Below the pieces are notes generated by a model. That model searched no databases, was not told the origin of the DNA, and saw only the letters and a program-made list of their open reading frames with translations. Shown here piece after piece: positions 37,595-51,391 of a stretch of DNA of 64,000 nt. The number at the start of each line of letters is the position of its first letter. Positions within the stretch are counted from its first letter, which is position 1. The stretch is from assembly GCF_003432485.1 (NCBI RefSeq), contig NZ_QVNQ01000003.1:248001-312000 (forward strand), written 5' to 3'. The DNA is from Actinomadura spongiicola. Lineage in GTDB: Bacteria > Actinomycetota > Actinomycetes > Streptosporangiales > Streptosporangiaceae. The position numbers and the translations under genes were made by a program.

Positions 37595-38323
37595 GCCGGG
37601 TCACCTCAGGTTTCCACTCGACGGAGTCGGACGGGTTGGGAAACTAGCGAGTTCACCGCCCATTAGGCAACGTGAAGTGCCGTTTAGCCCGCCACAAATT
37701 CATGAAAATCACTCCTCGGAGTGTCCTGAATACACAGTGTACACAACTCGGACCCTCCGACGCCCCATCCCCTTGCCTTGCTGGGACTTTCGCATGATCG
37801 TGAAAATCCCCCCGTTCTGACCCCATATGCGGCATTAGATCCCGCGTTTCGGTCCCGTCCGAGGCGCCGTCGAGACCGTGCCGCCATCATCCCGCCGGCC
37901 GCCCGCATGTCTCGAACCACGGCCGCCGCGGGTCTCTGTGAGGTCCCCCACAAACGATCCCGACCGAGTGACGCTCGTCACGCCGCGCCGTTCCGCACGT
38001 CGCGGGGGCACCGCAACTGCCATCCTCGACAACAGGTCACCCCGCCCCGATCGCTCTCTTCCGCACCGGAGGCACCACCACCGCACCCGCTCCCCGCCCA
38101 CCGCCAGAGCTCCCAGATGAACACGGAAACATCGGCCATCCCGCCGGAGCCGGCTGCGGTGTGAATCGTCGTGCGCGTGAACGAGTTGATCGATCGATGC
38201 GTATCGCAATGCGGAAGACTCCGCCCTCACATTCGCGTGCGACTAAACCCACAAAGTGCGAGAGGCGTCTATTGCAATGCCGTGTTGATGACCGCGCGGG
38301 ACGGCCGGTCGTTACACGGTCGG
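37595..38323. other. Non-coding 729-bp spacer between pyrF and mihF
   Basis: I see no convincing gene. Both strands have short frames without ribosome binding sites or coding-type third-position bias, and the GC content is lower than its surroundings, especially near 37640-37760. It should contain the mihF promoter on the minus strand. A small palindrome GTGTACAC occurs around 37737-37744. Confidence 0.6.
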
Positions 38324-39010
38324 TTACACGCGTCTTAGCGCGGCGGCCATGGCCGCGGCCGCGGCGCCCGGGTCGGGCGCCCCGGTGATCGGACGGCCGA
38401 TGACCAGGAGGTCGGCACCGGCGGACAGCGCCTCCTCGGGGGTGGCCACGCGGGCCTGGTCCTGGGTGTCGGCGCCCGCCGGGCGGACGCCGGGGGTGAT
38501 GAGGGTGACGTCCGGGCCCACCTCGGCGCGGACGGCCGCGACCTCCCGCGGCGAGCACACCAGCGCCTGGGCGCCCGCGTCGACGGCCAGGGCGGCCAGC
38601 CGCCGGACGGCGTCGGGGGCCGGCCCTTCGATGCCGAGAGCGGCGAGATCGGCCTCGCCGAGGGACGTCAGGACCGTCACGGCGGCGATCCTGGCGGCGG
38701 GCACGGCCTCGACGGCGGCGCGGATCATGGCGGGGCCGCCCGCGGCGTGCACGGTGAGGTAGGTCGGCTTGAGGCGGGCGACGGCGCGGGCGGCGCCCCG
38801 GACGGTCGCGGGGATGTCGTGCAGCTTGAGGTCCAGGAAGACCTGGACGCCGCTGGCGCCGCGGACGCTGGCGACCACGTCCGGCCCGTACCGCAGGTAG
38901 AGCTCCAGGCCGACCTTGACGGTCGACACGTGCGGCGTGACGAGGGTGGCCCAGCGCGCGGCCGTCTCCAGGTCGGGCGCGTCCAGCGCGACGGCGATGG
39001 GGGCGGTCAC
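38324..39010 (-). CDS. pyrF: Orotidine 5'-phosphate decarboxylase
   Basis: A 228-residue TIM barrel with the catalytic [11 protein letters not shown] box, the final enzyme of UMP synthesis. It starts at a GTG (39010) with AGGAGAGA before it, overlapping the pyrD stop (GTGA). It is the last gene of the pyr operon. Confidence 0.95.
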   Translation of the reverse strand: MTAPIAVALDAPDLETAARWATLVTPHVSTVKVGLELYLRYGPDVVASVRGASGVQVFLDLKLHDIPATVRGAARAVARLKPTYLTVHAAGGPAMIRAAVEAVPAARIAAVTVLTSLGEADLAALGIEGPAPDAVRRLAALAVDAGAQALVCSPREVAAVRAEVGPDVTLITPGVRPAGADTQDQARVATPEEALSAGADLLVIGRPITGAPDPGAAAAAMAAALRRV

Positions 39011-39987
39011 AGTCTCTCCTCCGCTGGTTCTTCGGCGCGCACCTGCGGCGGGACGTACCCGGCGGGCTTGTGCGCGAGGCCCACGGCGTCGGCGAGGCGG
39101 CCGATGCGGCGGGCCGCGAGGGCCTCGTCCAGTTCCCGCAGGACGCGGGGGCCGGCGGTGGGGTCGTGGAAGACGGCGGTGCCGACCGCGACGGCGGAGG
39201 CCCCGGCGAGGATGAACTCCAGCGCGTCCAGGCCGGTGGCGACGCCGCCGACGCCGATGATCGGTGTGCTCGGCAGCGCGGCGTGCACCTGGTAGACGCA
39301 GCGGACCGCGACGGGCCGCACGGCGGGCCCGGACAGGCCGCCCGACACGCCGCTCAGCGCGGGCCGGAGCGTCTTCGGGTCGATCGCCATGCCCTCCATC
39401 GTGTTGATCAGGGTGAGGCCGTCGGCGCCCGCGTCGACGCAGGCCAGAGCGATGGTGACGATGTCGGTCACATCGGGTGCGAGCTTGGCGAAGATGGGTG
39501 TGCCGGGCCGCGCGTGGTCGCGGACGGCGCGCACGACGGACGCGGCGGCGGTCGGATGCCAGGCGAACACCCGGCCGCGGTCCTCGACGTTCGGGCAGGC
39601 GATGTTGACCTCGATCGCGGCGACCCCGGGGACGTGCCGGAGGCGGCGCGCCAGCTCGCCGTACTCCTCGACGCTGTTGCCCGCCACGGACACGATCGTG
39701 CGGACGTCGTGCTCGCTGAGCCACGGCAGATCGTTTTCGAGGAACGTCTCGATCCCGGGGCCCGGTAGGCCCATTGCGGTCAGCAAACCGCTGGGGGTTT
39801 CGGTCACGCGTGGAGTGGGGCGTCCGGCCCTCGGCCGGGCCATCACGGACGTGGTGACGAACGCGCCGAGACGGGTGAGGTCGAAGAACTGGGCGAGCTC
39901 GCGGCCCGTCCCGCCGCACCCGGACGCCGTCATGACGGGATTGGGCAGCTCCAGGGGCCCGAGGACGGTGCCGAGCCGGTCGCTCAC
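39007..39987 (-). CDS. pyrD: Dihydroorotate dehydrogenase, class 1B catalytic subunit
   Basis: A 326-residue flavoprotein from a GTG at 39987. [21 protein letters not shown] sequence with the catalytic Cys of class 1, KLAPDVTDI and [19 protein letters not shown] are seen. As a class 1B enzyme it needs the neighbouring PyrK to use NAD. It overlaps pyrK by four bases (GTGA). Confidence 0.95.
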   Translation of the reverse strand: MSDRLGTVLGPLELPNPVMTASGCGGTGRELAQFFDLTRLGAFVTTSVMARPRAGRPTPRVTETPSGLLTAMGLPGPGIETFLENDLPWLSEHDVRTIVSVAGNSVEEYGELARRLRHVPGVAAIEVNIACPNVEDRGRVFAWHPTAAASVVRAVRDHARPGTPIFAKLAPDVTDIVTIALACVDAGADGLTLINTMEGMAIDPKTLRPALSGVSGGLSGPAVRPVAVRCVYQVHAALPSTPIIGVGGVATGLDALEFILAGASAVAVGTAVFHDPTAGPRVLRELDEALAARRIGRLADAVGLAHKPAGYVPPQVRAEEPAEERL

Positions 39988-40871
39988 AGGGAGCCCCCCT
40001 CGGAGACGCTCAGGACGCGCGGCGCGCCCAGCGCGTCGAACGGGATGGTGCCGAGATCGCCCCAGCGGACGAGGTCGCCGCGCAGGACGGGCCCGTCCGC
40101 GCACGCCCGGACCATCCGGGTCACACCGTCCTCGCCGTGCACGGGCAGCATGCAGGTCATGCACACGCCGATCCCGCACGCGCCCGTCCGCTGGAGGAAC
40201 TCCTCGACCGACACCTGGGACGGCAACCCGAAGTCGGTGGCGATCTGGGTGACCGAGCGCAGCAGGGTCGTGGGGCCGCAGCCGTAGACGACGTCCGCGC
40301 CGGTCTCCTCGATGACGCGGGGCAGGACGTCCCGGACGGTGCCCTTCTCGCCCATGGACCCGTCGTCGGTGGCGACGGTGGAGCTGTCGCCGATGCGGTG
40401 CGCCATCCGGGACCCGAACACCTGCTTGGCGGACGGCCCCGCGAGCACGAAGTGCACCTGGCAGCCGCGCCGCAGCAGCGTGTCGGCGAGCGCGAACACG
40501 GCCGCGCCGCCGGGGCCGCCGCCGACGAGGAGACAGGTGACCGGATCGCGGGGCAGGCGGAACGGGCGTCCGAGCGGCCCGACGAGGTCGATCTGGTCGC
40601 GGGCACGGCGTCCCGCGAGCCAGGCGGTGCCCGGTTCGGTGTCGGCGAACACCAGTTCGACGGTGCCGCCGTAGTCGGACTTGACCTCGTACACCCCGAA
40701 GCAGCGGCGGACCAGCCGGGACGTGTGCTCGCCGCCCACGGCGAGCGCCACGAACTGGCCCGGCCTGAACCGTTCGGCGATGGCCGGGGCCACCAGCGTC
40801 ACCGCGTGGTAGTCCTGCACCTGGCGGACCGTCAGTACCGTCGCCGACGTCTGCACCGGTGTGTCGGACAC
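39984..40871 (-). CDS. pyrK: Dihydroorotate dehydrogenase electron transfer subunit
   Basis: A 295-residue protein with an FAD domain (RPGQFVAL), an NAD-binding domain ([18 protein letters not shown]) and a C-terminal 2Fe-2S site [18 protein letters not shown]...C. It passes electrons from PyrD flavin to NAD. It begins 40 bases after carB. Confidence 0.94.
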   Translation of the reverse strand: MSDTPVQTSATVLTVRQVQDYHAVTLVAPAIAERFRPGQFVALAVGGEHTSRLVRRCFGVYEVKSDYGGTVELVFADTEPGTAWLAGRRARDQIDLVGPLGRPFRLPRDPVTCLLVGGGPGGAAVFALADTLLRRGCQVHFVLAGPSAKQVFGSRMAHRIGDSSTVATDDGSMGEKGTVRDVLPRVIEETGADVVYGCGPTTLLRSVTQIATDFGLPSQVSVEEFLQRTGACGIGVCMTCMLPVHGEDGVTRMVRACADGPVLRGDLVRWGDLGTIPFDALGAPRVLSVSEGGSL

Positions 40872-40911
40872 CCGTCTCCCTCTCGTCGTCGCGTGCGCCG
40901 TCCCGGCCCGG

Positions 40912-44249
<3,338 letters not shown>

Positions 44250-44250
<1 letters not shown>

Positions 44251-45368
44251 TACCTCCGGCCCTCCATCAGCTCGCAGAAGCGGTCGAAGAGCCCGGAAGC
44301 GTCATGCGGGCCCGCCGCGGCCTCCGGGTGGTACTGGACGCTGAACGCCGGCCGCTCCAGCAGCCTCAGCCCCTCCACGCACCCGTCGTTCAGGTTGACG
44401 TGGCTGACCTCGGCCGGACCGTAGGGGGTGTCGAACGGGCCGTCGGTGGGGGCGTCCACGGCGAAGCCGTGGTTGTGGGCCGACACGTCGACCTTGCCGG
44501 TCGTCCGGTCCTGGACGGGCTGGTTGATGCCCCGGTGACCGAACCTCAGCTTGTACGTCCCGAGCCCGAGCGCGCGGCCGAAGATCTGGTTGCCGAAGCA
44601 GATCCCGAAGAACGGGGTGCCGGTGTCGAGGACGCCTCTCAGCGCGTCCACGGCGTAGTCGGCCGCGGCGGGGTCGCCGGGGCCGTTGGAGAAGAACACG
44701 CCGTCCGGGTTCAGGGCGAGGATGTCCTCGGTGGTGCTGGTCGCCGGGAGGACGTGCACCTCGCATCCCCGCTCGGACATCCGGTAGGGCGTCATCGCCT
44801 TGATGCCCAGGTCCACGGCGGCGACGGTGTGACGCTTGGGGCCCTTCGCCTGGACGACGTACGGCTCCGTGGTGGAGACGTCCCGTGCCAGGTCGGCGCC
44901 CTCCATCGACGGGCTGCGCCGCACGCGCTCCAGCAGGGCGTCCTCGCCGGGGGCGACGGCCGCGGTCCCGCTGAAGATGGCCGCGCGCATCGCGCCCCGG
45001 TCGCGCAGGTGCCGCGTCAGTGCGCGCGTACCGGGAATGGCGATGCCCACCACGCCCTGGTCGCGCAGCGCCGAACCCAGCGAGCCGGTGGCCCGCCAGT
45101 TGGACGCCACCCGGGCGGGCTCGCGCACCACGTAACCGGCCACCTGGATGCGGCCGGACTCCGGGTCCTCGTCGTTCACCCCGGTGTTGCCGATGTGGGG
45201 GGACGTCATCGCCACGATCTGGCGGGCGTAGGAGGGGTCGGTGAGGGTCTCCTGGTAACCGGTCATCCCGGTGTTGAAGACCATCTCGCCGAAGGTCTCC
45301 CCTTCGGCGCCGTACGCGACTCCGTGGAAGACCCTGCCGTCTTCCAGGACGAGCAGTGCAGGGTTCAC
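44250..45368 (-). CDS. carA: Carbamoyl-phosphate synthase small chain
   Basis: A 372-residue glutamine amidotransferase from a GTG at 45368. It has [16 protein letters not shown] and the class I site GICFGNQ (nucleophile Cys) with [15 protein letters not shown] (His and Glu). It overlaps pyrC by four bases. Confidence 0.96.
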
Positions 45369-46663
45369 TGGAGCTTCCCTTCGAGGACGGTCGGCTTGCC
45401 GCGCAGGAACGTCGCGACGACGCGTCCGGGCAGCTCCAGCCCCGCGAACGGGGTGTTGCGGCTCTTGGACGTCATCGCGGACGGGTCCACGGCGCGGCGC
45501 GGCGACGGGTCGTACAGCGTGATGTTGGCGGGCGACCCGGCCTCCAGCGGAAGGCCCTGCCCGGCGGGCCCGTGCCCGGACAGGCGGCCGATGCGCGCGG
45601 GCCGCACCGACATGCGGTCGGCGACCCCCGCCCAGTCGAGCAGGCCCGTCTCGACCATGGCCTCCTGCACGACCGGCAGCGCCGTCTCCAGGCCGATCAT
45701 GCCCATCGCGGCGACGGCCCACTCGGTCTCCTTCGCCTCCACCGGATGGGGGGCGTGGTCGGTGGCGACGCAGTCGATCGTGCCGTCCGCGAGGGCGTGC
45801 CGCAGGGCGGTGACGTCGTCGGCGGTGCGCAGCGGCGGGTTCACCTTGAAGATCGGGTCGTAGGTCCCGGCCCGGCCGTCGTCCAGCAGCAGGTGATGCG
45901 GGGTGACCTCGGCGGTCACCGGGCAGCCCTTGCTCTTCGCCCAGCGGATGATCTCCACGGACCCGGCCGTGGACACATGGCACACGTGCAGCCGCGATCC
46001 GACGTGCTGGGCGAGCAGCACGTCCCGGGCGATGATCGCCTCCTCGGCGACGGCGGGCCAGCCGCGCAGGCCGAGCGCCGCCGACATCTCGCCCTCGTTC
46101 ACCTGCGCGCCCTCGGTGAGCCGCGGCTCCTGCGCGTGCTGGGCGACGACGCCGTCGAACGCCTTCACGTACTCCAGCGCCCGGCGCATGATGACCGCGT
46201 CCGACACGCAGTGCCCGTCGTCGGAGAAGACCCGGACCCGCGCGGCGGAGTCGGCCATCGCGCCCAGTTCGGCGAGTTGCTCCCCGGCGATGCCGCGCGT
46301 GACCGCCCCGACGGGCTGGACGTCGCAGTAGCCGGCCTCGCGTCCGAGCCGCCACACCTGCTCGACCACGCCCGCGGTGTCGGCGACCGGGTCGGTGTTG
46401 GCCATCGCGTGAACGGCGGTGTACCCGCCCATCGCCGCGGCCTTCGTCCCGGACTCGACGGTCTCGGCGTCCTCGCGTCCCGGCTCCCGCAGATGGGTGT
46501 GCAGGTCGACGAGCCCCGGCAGGGCGATGAGCCCGTCGGCGTCGACGGTCTGCGCGCCGGCCGCGTCCAGGCCCGACCCCACCTCGACGATGGAACCGTC
46601 CCGGACCAGGATGTCGGCGGCCCGTCCACCGAGCAGCCTTGCGCCCTTGATGAGCAGGGTCAC
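45365..46663 (-). CDS. pyrC: Dihydroorotase
   Basis: A 432-residue zinc amidohydrolase from a GTG at 46663. It has [14 protein letters not shown] (metal ligands), [10 protein letters not shown] and [15 protein letters not shown]. It closes N-carbamoyl aspartate to dihydroorotate and overlaps both neighbours by four bases. Confidence 0.96.
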   Translation of the reverse strand: MTLLIKGARLLGGRAADILVRDGSIVEVGSGLDAAGAQTVDADGLIALPGLVDLHTHLREPGREDAETVESGTKAAAMGGYTAVHAMANTDPVADTAGVVEQVWRLGREAGYCDVQPVGAVTRGIAGEQLAELGAMADSAARVRVFSDDGHCVSDAVIMRRALEYVKAFDGVVAQHAQEPRLTEGAQVNEGEMSAALGLRGWPAVAEEAIIARDVLLAQHVGSRLHVCHVSTAGSVEIIRWAKSKGCPVTAEVTPHHLLLDDGRAGTYDPIFKVNPPLRTADDVTALRHALADGTIDCVATDHAPHPVEAKETEWAVAAMGMIGLETALPVVQEAMVETGLLDWAGVADRMSVRPARIGRLSGHGPAGQGLPLEAGSPANITLYDPSPRRAVDPSAMTSKSRNTPFAGLELPGRVVATFLRGKPTVLEGKLQ

Positions 46664-47601
46664 TGGGAGACCTCCTTGCCGATGGCGGGCTCGGAACCCC
46701 CGAGCAGCAGGTACAGGACGGCCATGCGCGCGCTGACGCCGTTGGCGACCTGCTCGACGATCGTGGAACGGACGGAGTCGGCCACCTCGGCGGCGATCTC
46801 GACGCCACGGTTCATCGGGCCGGGATGCATGACGATGGCGTGCTCGGGCAGCTCCGCCATGCGTTCGGCGTCCAGCCCGTACCGGCGGCTGTACTCGCGG
46901 ACGGTCGGGAAGTACGCGGCGTTCATCCGCTCCTGCTGGACGCGCAGCATCATGATGACGTCGCTCTTCGGCAGCACCGCGTCCAGGTCGTACGACACCG
47001 AGCACGGCCAGGTGTCGATCGCGACGGGCAGCAGCGTCGGCGGCGCGACCACCGTGACGTCGGCGCCGAGCGTGTCGAGCAGCAGGACGTTGGATCGTGC
47101 CACGCGACTGTGCAGGACGTCGCCGACGATGGTGACCTTCCTGCCTTCCAGGTCGCCGAGCCGCTTGCGCATGGTGAACGCGTCCAGGAGCGCCTGCGTC
47201 GGGTGCTCGTGGGTGCCGTCGCCGGCGTTGACGACGCTGCCCCGCACCCACCCGGCGAGGCGGTGCGGCGCCCCGGACGCGCCGTGCCGGATGACGACGC
47301 CGTCCGCGCCCATGGCCTCCAGGGTGAGCGCGGTGTCCTTCAGGCTCTCGCCCTTGGACACGCTCGACCCCTTGGCGGAGAAGTTGATGACGTCGGCGGA
47401 CAGCCGCTTGGCCGCGGCCTCGAACGAGATGCGGGTACGAGTGGAGTCCTCGAAGAACAGGTTGACGACCGTGCGTCCGCGCAGCGTCGGCAGTTTCTTC
47501 ACGGCCCGGCCCGCGATCTGCGCGAGCTCCTCGGCCGTGTCGAGGACGAGCAGCGCGTCGTCCCGGCTCAGGTCGGCGGCGGAGATCAGATGGCGGTTCA
47601 T
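46660..47601 (-). CDS. pyrB: Aspartate carbamoyltransferase catalytic chain
   Basis: A 313-residue enzyme. It has [19 protein letters not shown] (carbamoyl phosphate site), [13 protein letters not shown] and [13 protein letters not shown]. It lacks a regulatory PyrI chain nearby, as is normal here. It overlaps pyrR by four bases. Confidence 0.96.
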   Translation of the reverse strand: MNRHLISAADLSRDDALLVLDTAEELAQIAGRAVKKLPTLRGRTVVNLFFEDSTRTRISFEAAAKRLSADVINFSAKGSSVSKGESLKDTALTLEAMGADGVVIRHGASGAPHRLAGWVRGSVVNAGDGTHEHPTQALLDAFTMRKRLGDLEGRKVTIVGDVLHSRVARSNVLLLDTLGADVTVVAPPTLLPVAIDTWPCSVSYDLDAVLPKSDVIMMLRVQQERMNAAYFPTVREYSRRYGLDAERMAELPEHAIVMHPGPMNRGVEIAAEVADSVRSTIVEQVANGVSARMAVLYLLLGGSEPAIGKEVSQ

Positions 47602-48200
47602 TCGGCGCCCCCCGTCGGGCCGAGCAGCACGGCGTCGCGCCCGTCGTTCTCTTCCAGCAGGACCTTCACGGTCTCCCGCATCGAGGTCGGCAGGTTCTTG
47701 CCCACGTAGTCGGGCCGGATCGGCAGCTGCCGGTGCCCGCGGTCGACGAGCACGGCGAGCTGCACGGCGCGGGGCCGGCCGAGGTCGTTCAGCGCGTCCA
47801 GCGCGGCGCGGACCGTCCGCCCGGAGAACAGCACGTCGTCGACGAGGACGACGACCCGGTCGTCGACGCCCGCCGGGGGCAGTTCGGTGCGGCCGAGGGC
47901 GCGGGCGGGCCGCAGCCGCAGATCGTCCCGGTACATGGTCACGTCGAGCGAGCCCCAGGGCACCGGGCGGCCCTCGACCTCGCGCAGCGCCTCCGCCAGC
48001 CGCTCGGCCAGCGTCACGCCGCGGGTCTGGATGCCGAGCAGCAGGACGTCGTGACCGCCCTTGGTCCGCTCGAGGATCTCGTGTGCGATTCGGGTCAACG
48101 CGCGCCTGATATCGGGACCCTCCAGAACGGCCTTCGACCGGGGGTCACCGTCCGCCACGCGCGCTCCCGCGGGCCTTTCCGGCCCGGAGGCAGCATGCAC
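47598..48200 (-). CDS. pyrR: PyrR bifunctional regulator/uracil phosphoribosyltransferase
   Basis: A 200-residue protein with the PRPP loop [14 protein letters not shown] and a PRTase fold. PyrR binds UMP and an RNA hairpin in its own leader to repress the operon. I chose the GTG at 48200: the AAGGAGG seven bases upstream fits it exactly. A GTG at 48158 is possible but has a weaker site (GGGAG). Confidence 0.93.
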   Translation of the reverse strand: MHAASGPERPAGARVADGDPRSKAVLEGPDIRRALTRIAHEILERTKGGHDVLLLGIQTRGVTLAERLAEALREVEGRPVPWGSLDVTMYRDDLRLRPARALGRTELPPAGVDDRVVVLVDDVLFSGRTVRAALDALNDLGRPRAVQLAVLVDRGHRQLPIRPDYVGKNLPTSMRETVKVLLEENDGRDAVLLGPTGGAE

Positions 48201-48207
48201 CGCCCAA

Positions 48208-48229
48208 CCTCCTTTCCCGCCTCACGGGA
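48208..48229 (-). promoter_or_regulatory. PyrR-binding-type hairpin at the pyrR ribosome binding site
   Basis: Minus-strand sequence reads TCCCG-TGAGG-CGGGA (48229-48215), a five-bp stem with a GAGG loop, directly followed by AAGGAGG (48214-48208), the ribosome binding site of pyrR. Loop and position resemble the translational PyrR target described for mycobacteria. Confidence 0.65.
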
Positions 48230-48239
48230 CGGGTCTTAA

Positions 48240-48589
48240 AGGACGTCTCGTCTTCCTCACCGTAGCAGCACGACCACACCGCGCCGACCCCCACCAGGCA
48301 CATCTACGCAGGTGAGAGCCGTCACAGCGGCCATGACCTGGGAACCGCCCGCGAACACGCCGCACCACCCCCGCACGGGTTCCGGACGATCCGAACCGCC
48401 CACATCGAGTCCTGCGGATTCGACCGCTTTTTTCCAATCAGCTTGACCTAGGGCCGTCCCCGTTTTACCGTCACTGTCCGTAACCATCCCTGGGGGCGGA
48501 CTCCCGAGGCCGGACGGCCTCCCGAATCAGTCCCCCTCCGGCGACCGCCGGAGTCCGACGACGATGAAAGCGAGCCTGGGGGGCCAAGA
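48240..48589. other. Divergent regulatory spacer between pyrR and bldD
   Basis: No gene is seen. It should hold the pyr promoter (minus strand) and the bldD promoter (plus strand). Two hairpins lie in the bldD leader: GAGGCC/GGCCTC (48506-48521) and CTCCGGC/GCCGGAG (48536-48553). A BldD-box-like site lies at 48471-48483. Confidence 0.6.
48471..48483 (+). promoter_or_regulatory. BldD-box-like site upstream of bldD
   Basis: TCACTGTCCGTAA fits the TNAC-N5-GTNA arms of the Streptomyces BldD operator with right spacing, while the central bases differ from the consensus. It lies 107 bases before bldD, consistent with autoregulation. Confidence 0.4.
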
Positions 48590-49084
48590 ATGCCGTCTGA
48601 ATACGCAAAGGCTCTCGGTGCGCGCCTGCGCGCCATCCGCACCCAGCAGGGCCTCTCCCTGCACGGCGTGGAAGAGAAGTCCCGTGGCCGCTGGAAGGCC
48701 GTCGTCGTGGGTTCGTACGAGCGGGGCGACCGCGCCGTCACCGTTCAGAAGCTGGCCGAGCTCGCCGATTTCTATGGCGTGCCGGTTTCCGAGTTGCTGC
48801 CCGGCGGAGCCGCGCCGAGCCCGCTCGGGCCTACACCCAAGCTCGTGATCGATCTAGAGCGGTTGCAGCAGCTTCCGAAAGACAAGGCCGGTCCTCTCGC
48901 CCGCTACGCCGCGACGATTCAAAGCCAGCGGGGCGACTACAACGGAAAGGTCCTGTCCATCCGTCAGGAAGACCTGCGTTCACTCGCGGTCATCTATGAC
49001 AAGTCCCCGACCGAGCTCACCGAGGAGCTCATCGGCTGGGGCGTCCTGGACCCGGAGGCGCGCCGCGCCGTCGAGTCCTTCTAA
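48590..49084 (+). CDS. bldD: Developmental regulator BldD
   Basis: A 164-residue DNA-binding protein: an N-terminal Xre-type HTH domain (1-75; LGARLRAIRTQQGLSLHGVEE) and a C-terminal domain with the cyclic-di-GMP site RGD-x8-RQ-x-D (RGDYNGKVLSIRQED). In Streptomyces, BldD with c-di-GMP represses sporulation genes. Conservation here is high, so the organism very likely has a morphological or comparable programme. A GGGGGG ribosome binding site precedes the ATG at 48590. Confidence 0.96.
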   Translation: MPSEYAKALGARLRAIRTQQGLSLHGVEEKSRGRWKAVVVGSYERGDRAVTVQKLAELADFYGVPVSELLPGGAAPSPLGPTPKLVIDLERLQQLPKDKAGPLARYAATIQSQRGDYNGKVLSIRQEDLRSLAVIYDKSPTELTEELIGWGVLDPEARRAVESF

Positions 49085-49099
49085 CCCGCACCACAACGA

Positions 49100-49130
49100 A
49101 ACGGAGCCCGGCCCCAAACCGGGCTCCGTT
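49100..49130 (+). terminator. Terminator after bldD
   Basis: A perfect 12-bp stem AACGGAGCCCGG / CCGGGCTCCGTT with a seven-base loop, 16 bases after the bldD stop. Confidence 0.88.
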
Positions 49131-49864
49131 CCACGTTCAAGCCCCAAGCCACTCCCCACCCCGCCACGCAAGACGCCCCTAACACCACACAAACGCGCCC
49201 ACACCCCTCTCTCCAACACAGCGCCCCGTCCCCCCGCGCTCCCTCCCCGCCCGCCGTCTGCCTGTAGGTCAGCCGTCGGTGCGTCGTCCCTCCGCAGGCA
49301 GGTTCTTCGTACGTCAGCCCTCCGTAGGGCCTCCCGCTGAACTCGCGGGCCACGCGGCTGTTCACGCCGATCCACCGTGGCCCGGCCCCTTGTGTGCCGT
49401 GTGTGCCATCAGCGCCGGCCAGCGGACGTCGACCACATCAGGCGCCCCGCCCCGAGCCGGTCCGGCCAGGACAAGCCCATGCGGCGGCCCTCACCGACGC
49501 CGGGTCGGCGCGCTCGGACATCGCCTACACAACGCGCACGCCATTCGACGCCGCCAGTGGCGGCGCGGGCTCGCATCGGGCTCCCCGGGCCGAGGGGGTT
49601 CGGTCGGGGTGAGGCAGCGTGGCGGGGCCTCGCCCGTGGTGGGTCGGTGGGCTCGGAGATTGTCCGTCTCGGCGCGCGTGTCGCCTCGGTGTCGGCTGGA
49701 GGGGGGTGGGGTGGGGGATCGCGCCGGTGGGCCGGGCCGGGGGGTCGGTGGGCGCCGCCGGCGCGATCGTTCGGGCGCCGGAGGCCGGGCGAGCGCCGTG
49801 TGGCGGCTCGCGCCCGGCCTCCGGCGGGGCCGGCCCGGGGAGGAGGGGACGGCCTCGGGAGTGG
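49131..49864. other. Long spacer downstream of bldD without a convincing gene
   Basis: Frames here lack ribosome binding sites and have no recognisable domain. An imperfect repeat (GTAGGTCAGCCGTCGGTG and GTACGTCAGCCCTCCGTA, about 50 bases apart near 49265-49330) is present, and the terminator of the HEPN gene lies at its right end. Confidence 0.55.
49776..49826 (-). terminator. Terminator-like hairpin after the HEPN gene
   Basis: A perfect 16-bp inverted repeat CGCCGGAGGCCGGGCG (49776-49791) and CGCCCGGCCTCCGGCG (49811-49826) with a 19-base loop. It lies about 40 bases downstream of the minus-strand HEPN gene. Confidence 0.7.
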
Positions 49865-50359
49865 TCAGCTGGCCTCGGGGACGGGGAGGGTGGGCTGGCT
49901 GGTGATGCCCAGGGTGTCCTCGACGAGGGTGACGAAGACGTCGGCGTCGTGCAGGAGCTCCTCGGCCTCGCGCGGGGTGACGGCGCGTGGGAGGCCGGCC
50001 TCGGCGGCGGCGCGTTTGTCGGCGCCGGCGGCGAAGAAGGCGGCCCATTCGCGCAGTGCGGGCTCGGCCTCGGGGAGCAGGACCCAGACGCTGCGGGGAC
50101 GGCCGCGGCGGTGGGTCTCCAGGGGTTCCTTGGACGCCAGCACGGCGGCCGCGGCGCGCAGCGCGGCCAGATGGGCGCAGACGTAGCGGACCGCTGGCGA
50201 GGTCGCCTCGGCGGCCTCGGCGAGACCCATGCGGGCCGCGTGGAGCTGGCCCTCGGCGGTGTGCGCCGGACGGGGTGCGGGCATCGGACGGCGGCGTGGG
50301 CTCGGTGATGCGGACTGGGTGGCGGAGTGGATTCCCCGCGCGGTCCTCGTGGCGGACAT
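49865..50359 (-). CDS. HEPN-domain protein (SAV_6107 type)
   Basis: A 164-residue protein from the ATG at 50359, with GGAGG before it. It has a low-complexity Pro/Ser/Arg N-terminus (SATQSASPSPRRRPMPAP) and an all-helical C-terminal domain with LAEAAEATSPAVRYVCAHLAALRAAAAVLA and WAAFFAAGADKRAAAEAG, as in the actinobacterial SAV_6107 HEPN family. HEPN proteins are often RNases or nucleotide-binding partners of minimal nucleotidyltransferases; here there is no such partner and the RxxxxH RNase motif is not evident. Role unknown. Confidence 0.75.
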   Translation of the reverse strand: MSATRTARGIHSATQSASPSPRRRPMPAPRPAHTAEGQLHAARMGLAEAAEATSPAVRYVCAHLAALRAAAAVLASKEPLETHRRGRPRSVWVLLPEAEPALREWAAFFAAGADKRAAAEAGLPRAVTPREAEELLHDADVFVTLVEDTLGITSQPTLPVPEAS

Positions 50360-50594
50360 GGCTGCCTCCTTCCGGGCTCGGGCCGGCCGGGCGGAGAGCT
50401 TCCCCTCACTCCGCCCGGCCGTCCGTCCCGCCGAAACACCGCGACCGGCGGGGACGTCGCCCTGGCGCGAGCCGCGAGTCTCGCGCCACCTCGAACATAA
50501 GTTCGACGCATGACCCAGTAAACCGCCCTGTCGGCGATTCGTCAACGTGTTCGAAGGTGTGTCGCTTCTCGCAGGTCAGAGGGGGTGTCCGCGG

Positions 50595-51377
50595 TCAGCG
50601 CGGCCGTCTGACGTGCACGGGGACGTTCGTCCCGAGGAGGTCGGGAAAGTACTCGGCGATGTGCATCGGCATCCGGACGCAGCCGTGCGAGGCGGGGTAT
50701 CTGGGCACGTCCAGGGCGCCGTGGAAGGCGATGCCGCCGTTGAAGTAGACGGGGTTGTAGAGGCGGCCCAGGGGCGAGGTCTCCCAGCCGGAGAAGCGGC
50801 GTCCGGTGCGGAAGTCGCCCGTCCCGGTGACGGCGTAGCGGCAGCGGGGGACCTTCGCGCCGCGGTCCTTGGCGCAGTAGTACTCGCCGGAGCCTGACGA
50901 GACGTGCGTGATGAGGCGCGGTCGCCCGTCCTCGTAGAGGACGAGGTACTGGCGCTTCAGGTCGACGTCCACACGGTTCTTCTCGCGCTTCTTGGCCATC
51001 GGGCGGGGCCGCCGGGGGTTGTCGAGGGCCTTCCAGAACGGCGTGTCGAGCGTGCTCTTCTGCTTCATGCGGTGGACGGCCTGGAACGCCCACACGGCCA
51101 TCTGGGTGGAAGGCCCGTACTTCCCGTCCACCTTGCCCGGGTCGTAGCGCAGGGCCTTGAGGCGGCGCTGGAGTGCCTCGACGTCGGCGCCCTTCGCGCC
51201 CGGCTTCAGCTTGCGTCGCGTGGGCGTGGGCGTGGGGGTCGGCGTGGGCGTCGTCGGTTTCGCGGACGGCGCCGGCGGTGGAGCCACCGCCTGGTCCGTC
51301 CCGTCGCAGGCCGTCAGGAGGACGGCGGCGGTCAGCGCGAGCGTGCCGGTGCGCACGTCGATCGGTGTCCCTCGCAT
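50595..51377 (-). CDS. L,D-transpeptidase lipoprotein with peptidoglycan-binding domain
   Basis: A 260-residue secreted protein. The signal ends in a lipobox LTAC (Cys24). A Pro/Thr repeat linker (PTPTPTPTPT) follows, then a peptidoglycan-binding domain (about 60-115; GADVEALQRRLKALRYDPG) and a C-terminal YkuD domain with HGALDVPRYPASHGCVRMP, whose Cys is the nucleophile. It forms 3-3 crosslinks in peptidoglycan. The linker is encoded by an imperfect GGGCGT-type tandem repeat at about 51216-51250. Confidence 0.92.
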   Translation of the reverse strand: MRGTPIDVRTGTLALTAAVLLTACDGTDQAVAPPPAPSAKPTTPTPTPTPTPTRRKLKPGAKGADVEALQRRLKALRYDPGKVDGKYGPSTQMAVWAFQAVHRMKQKSTLDTPFWKALDNPRRPRPMAKKREKNRVDVDLKRQYLVLYEDGRPRLITHVSSGSGEYYCAKDRGAKVPRCRYAVTGTGDFRTGRRFSGWETSPLGRLYNPVYFNGGIAFHGALDVPRYPASHGCVRMPMHIAEYFPDLLGTNVPVHVRRPR

Positions 51378-51391
51378 GAGGTGACCTTAAA

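Noticed and set aside
37684..38164. Several short frames in the pyrF-mihF spacer
   Set aside because: No ribosome binding sites, no domain, and no coding-type bias.
49377..50186. Plus-strand frame with CRVC and DVDH, resembling HNH nuclease
   Set aside because: No HNH core, no ribosome binding site, and most of it runs opposite the HEPN gene.
51216..51250. Short GGGCGT-type tandem repeat as a CRISPR or minisatellite
   Set aside because: It codes for the Pro-Thr linker of the L,D-transpeptidase.
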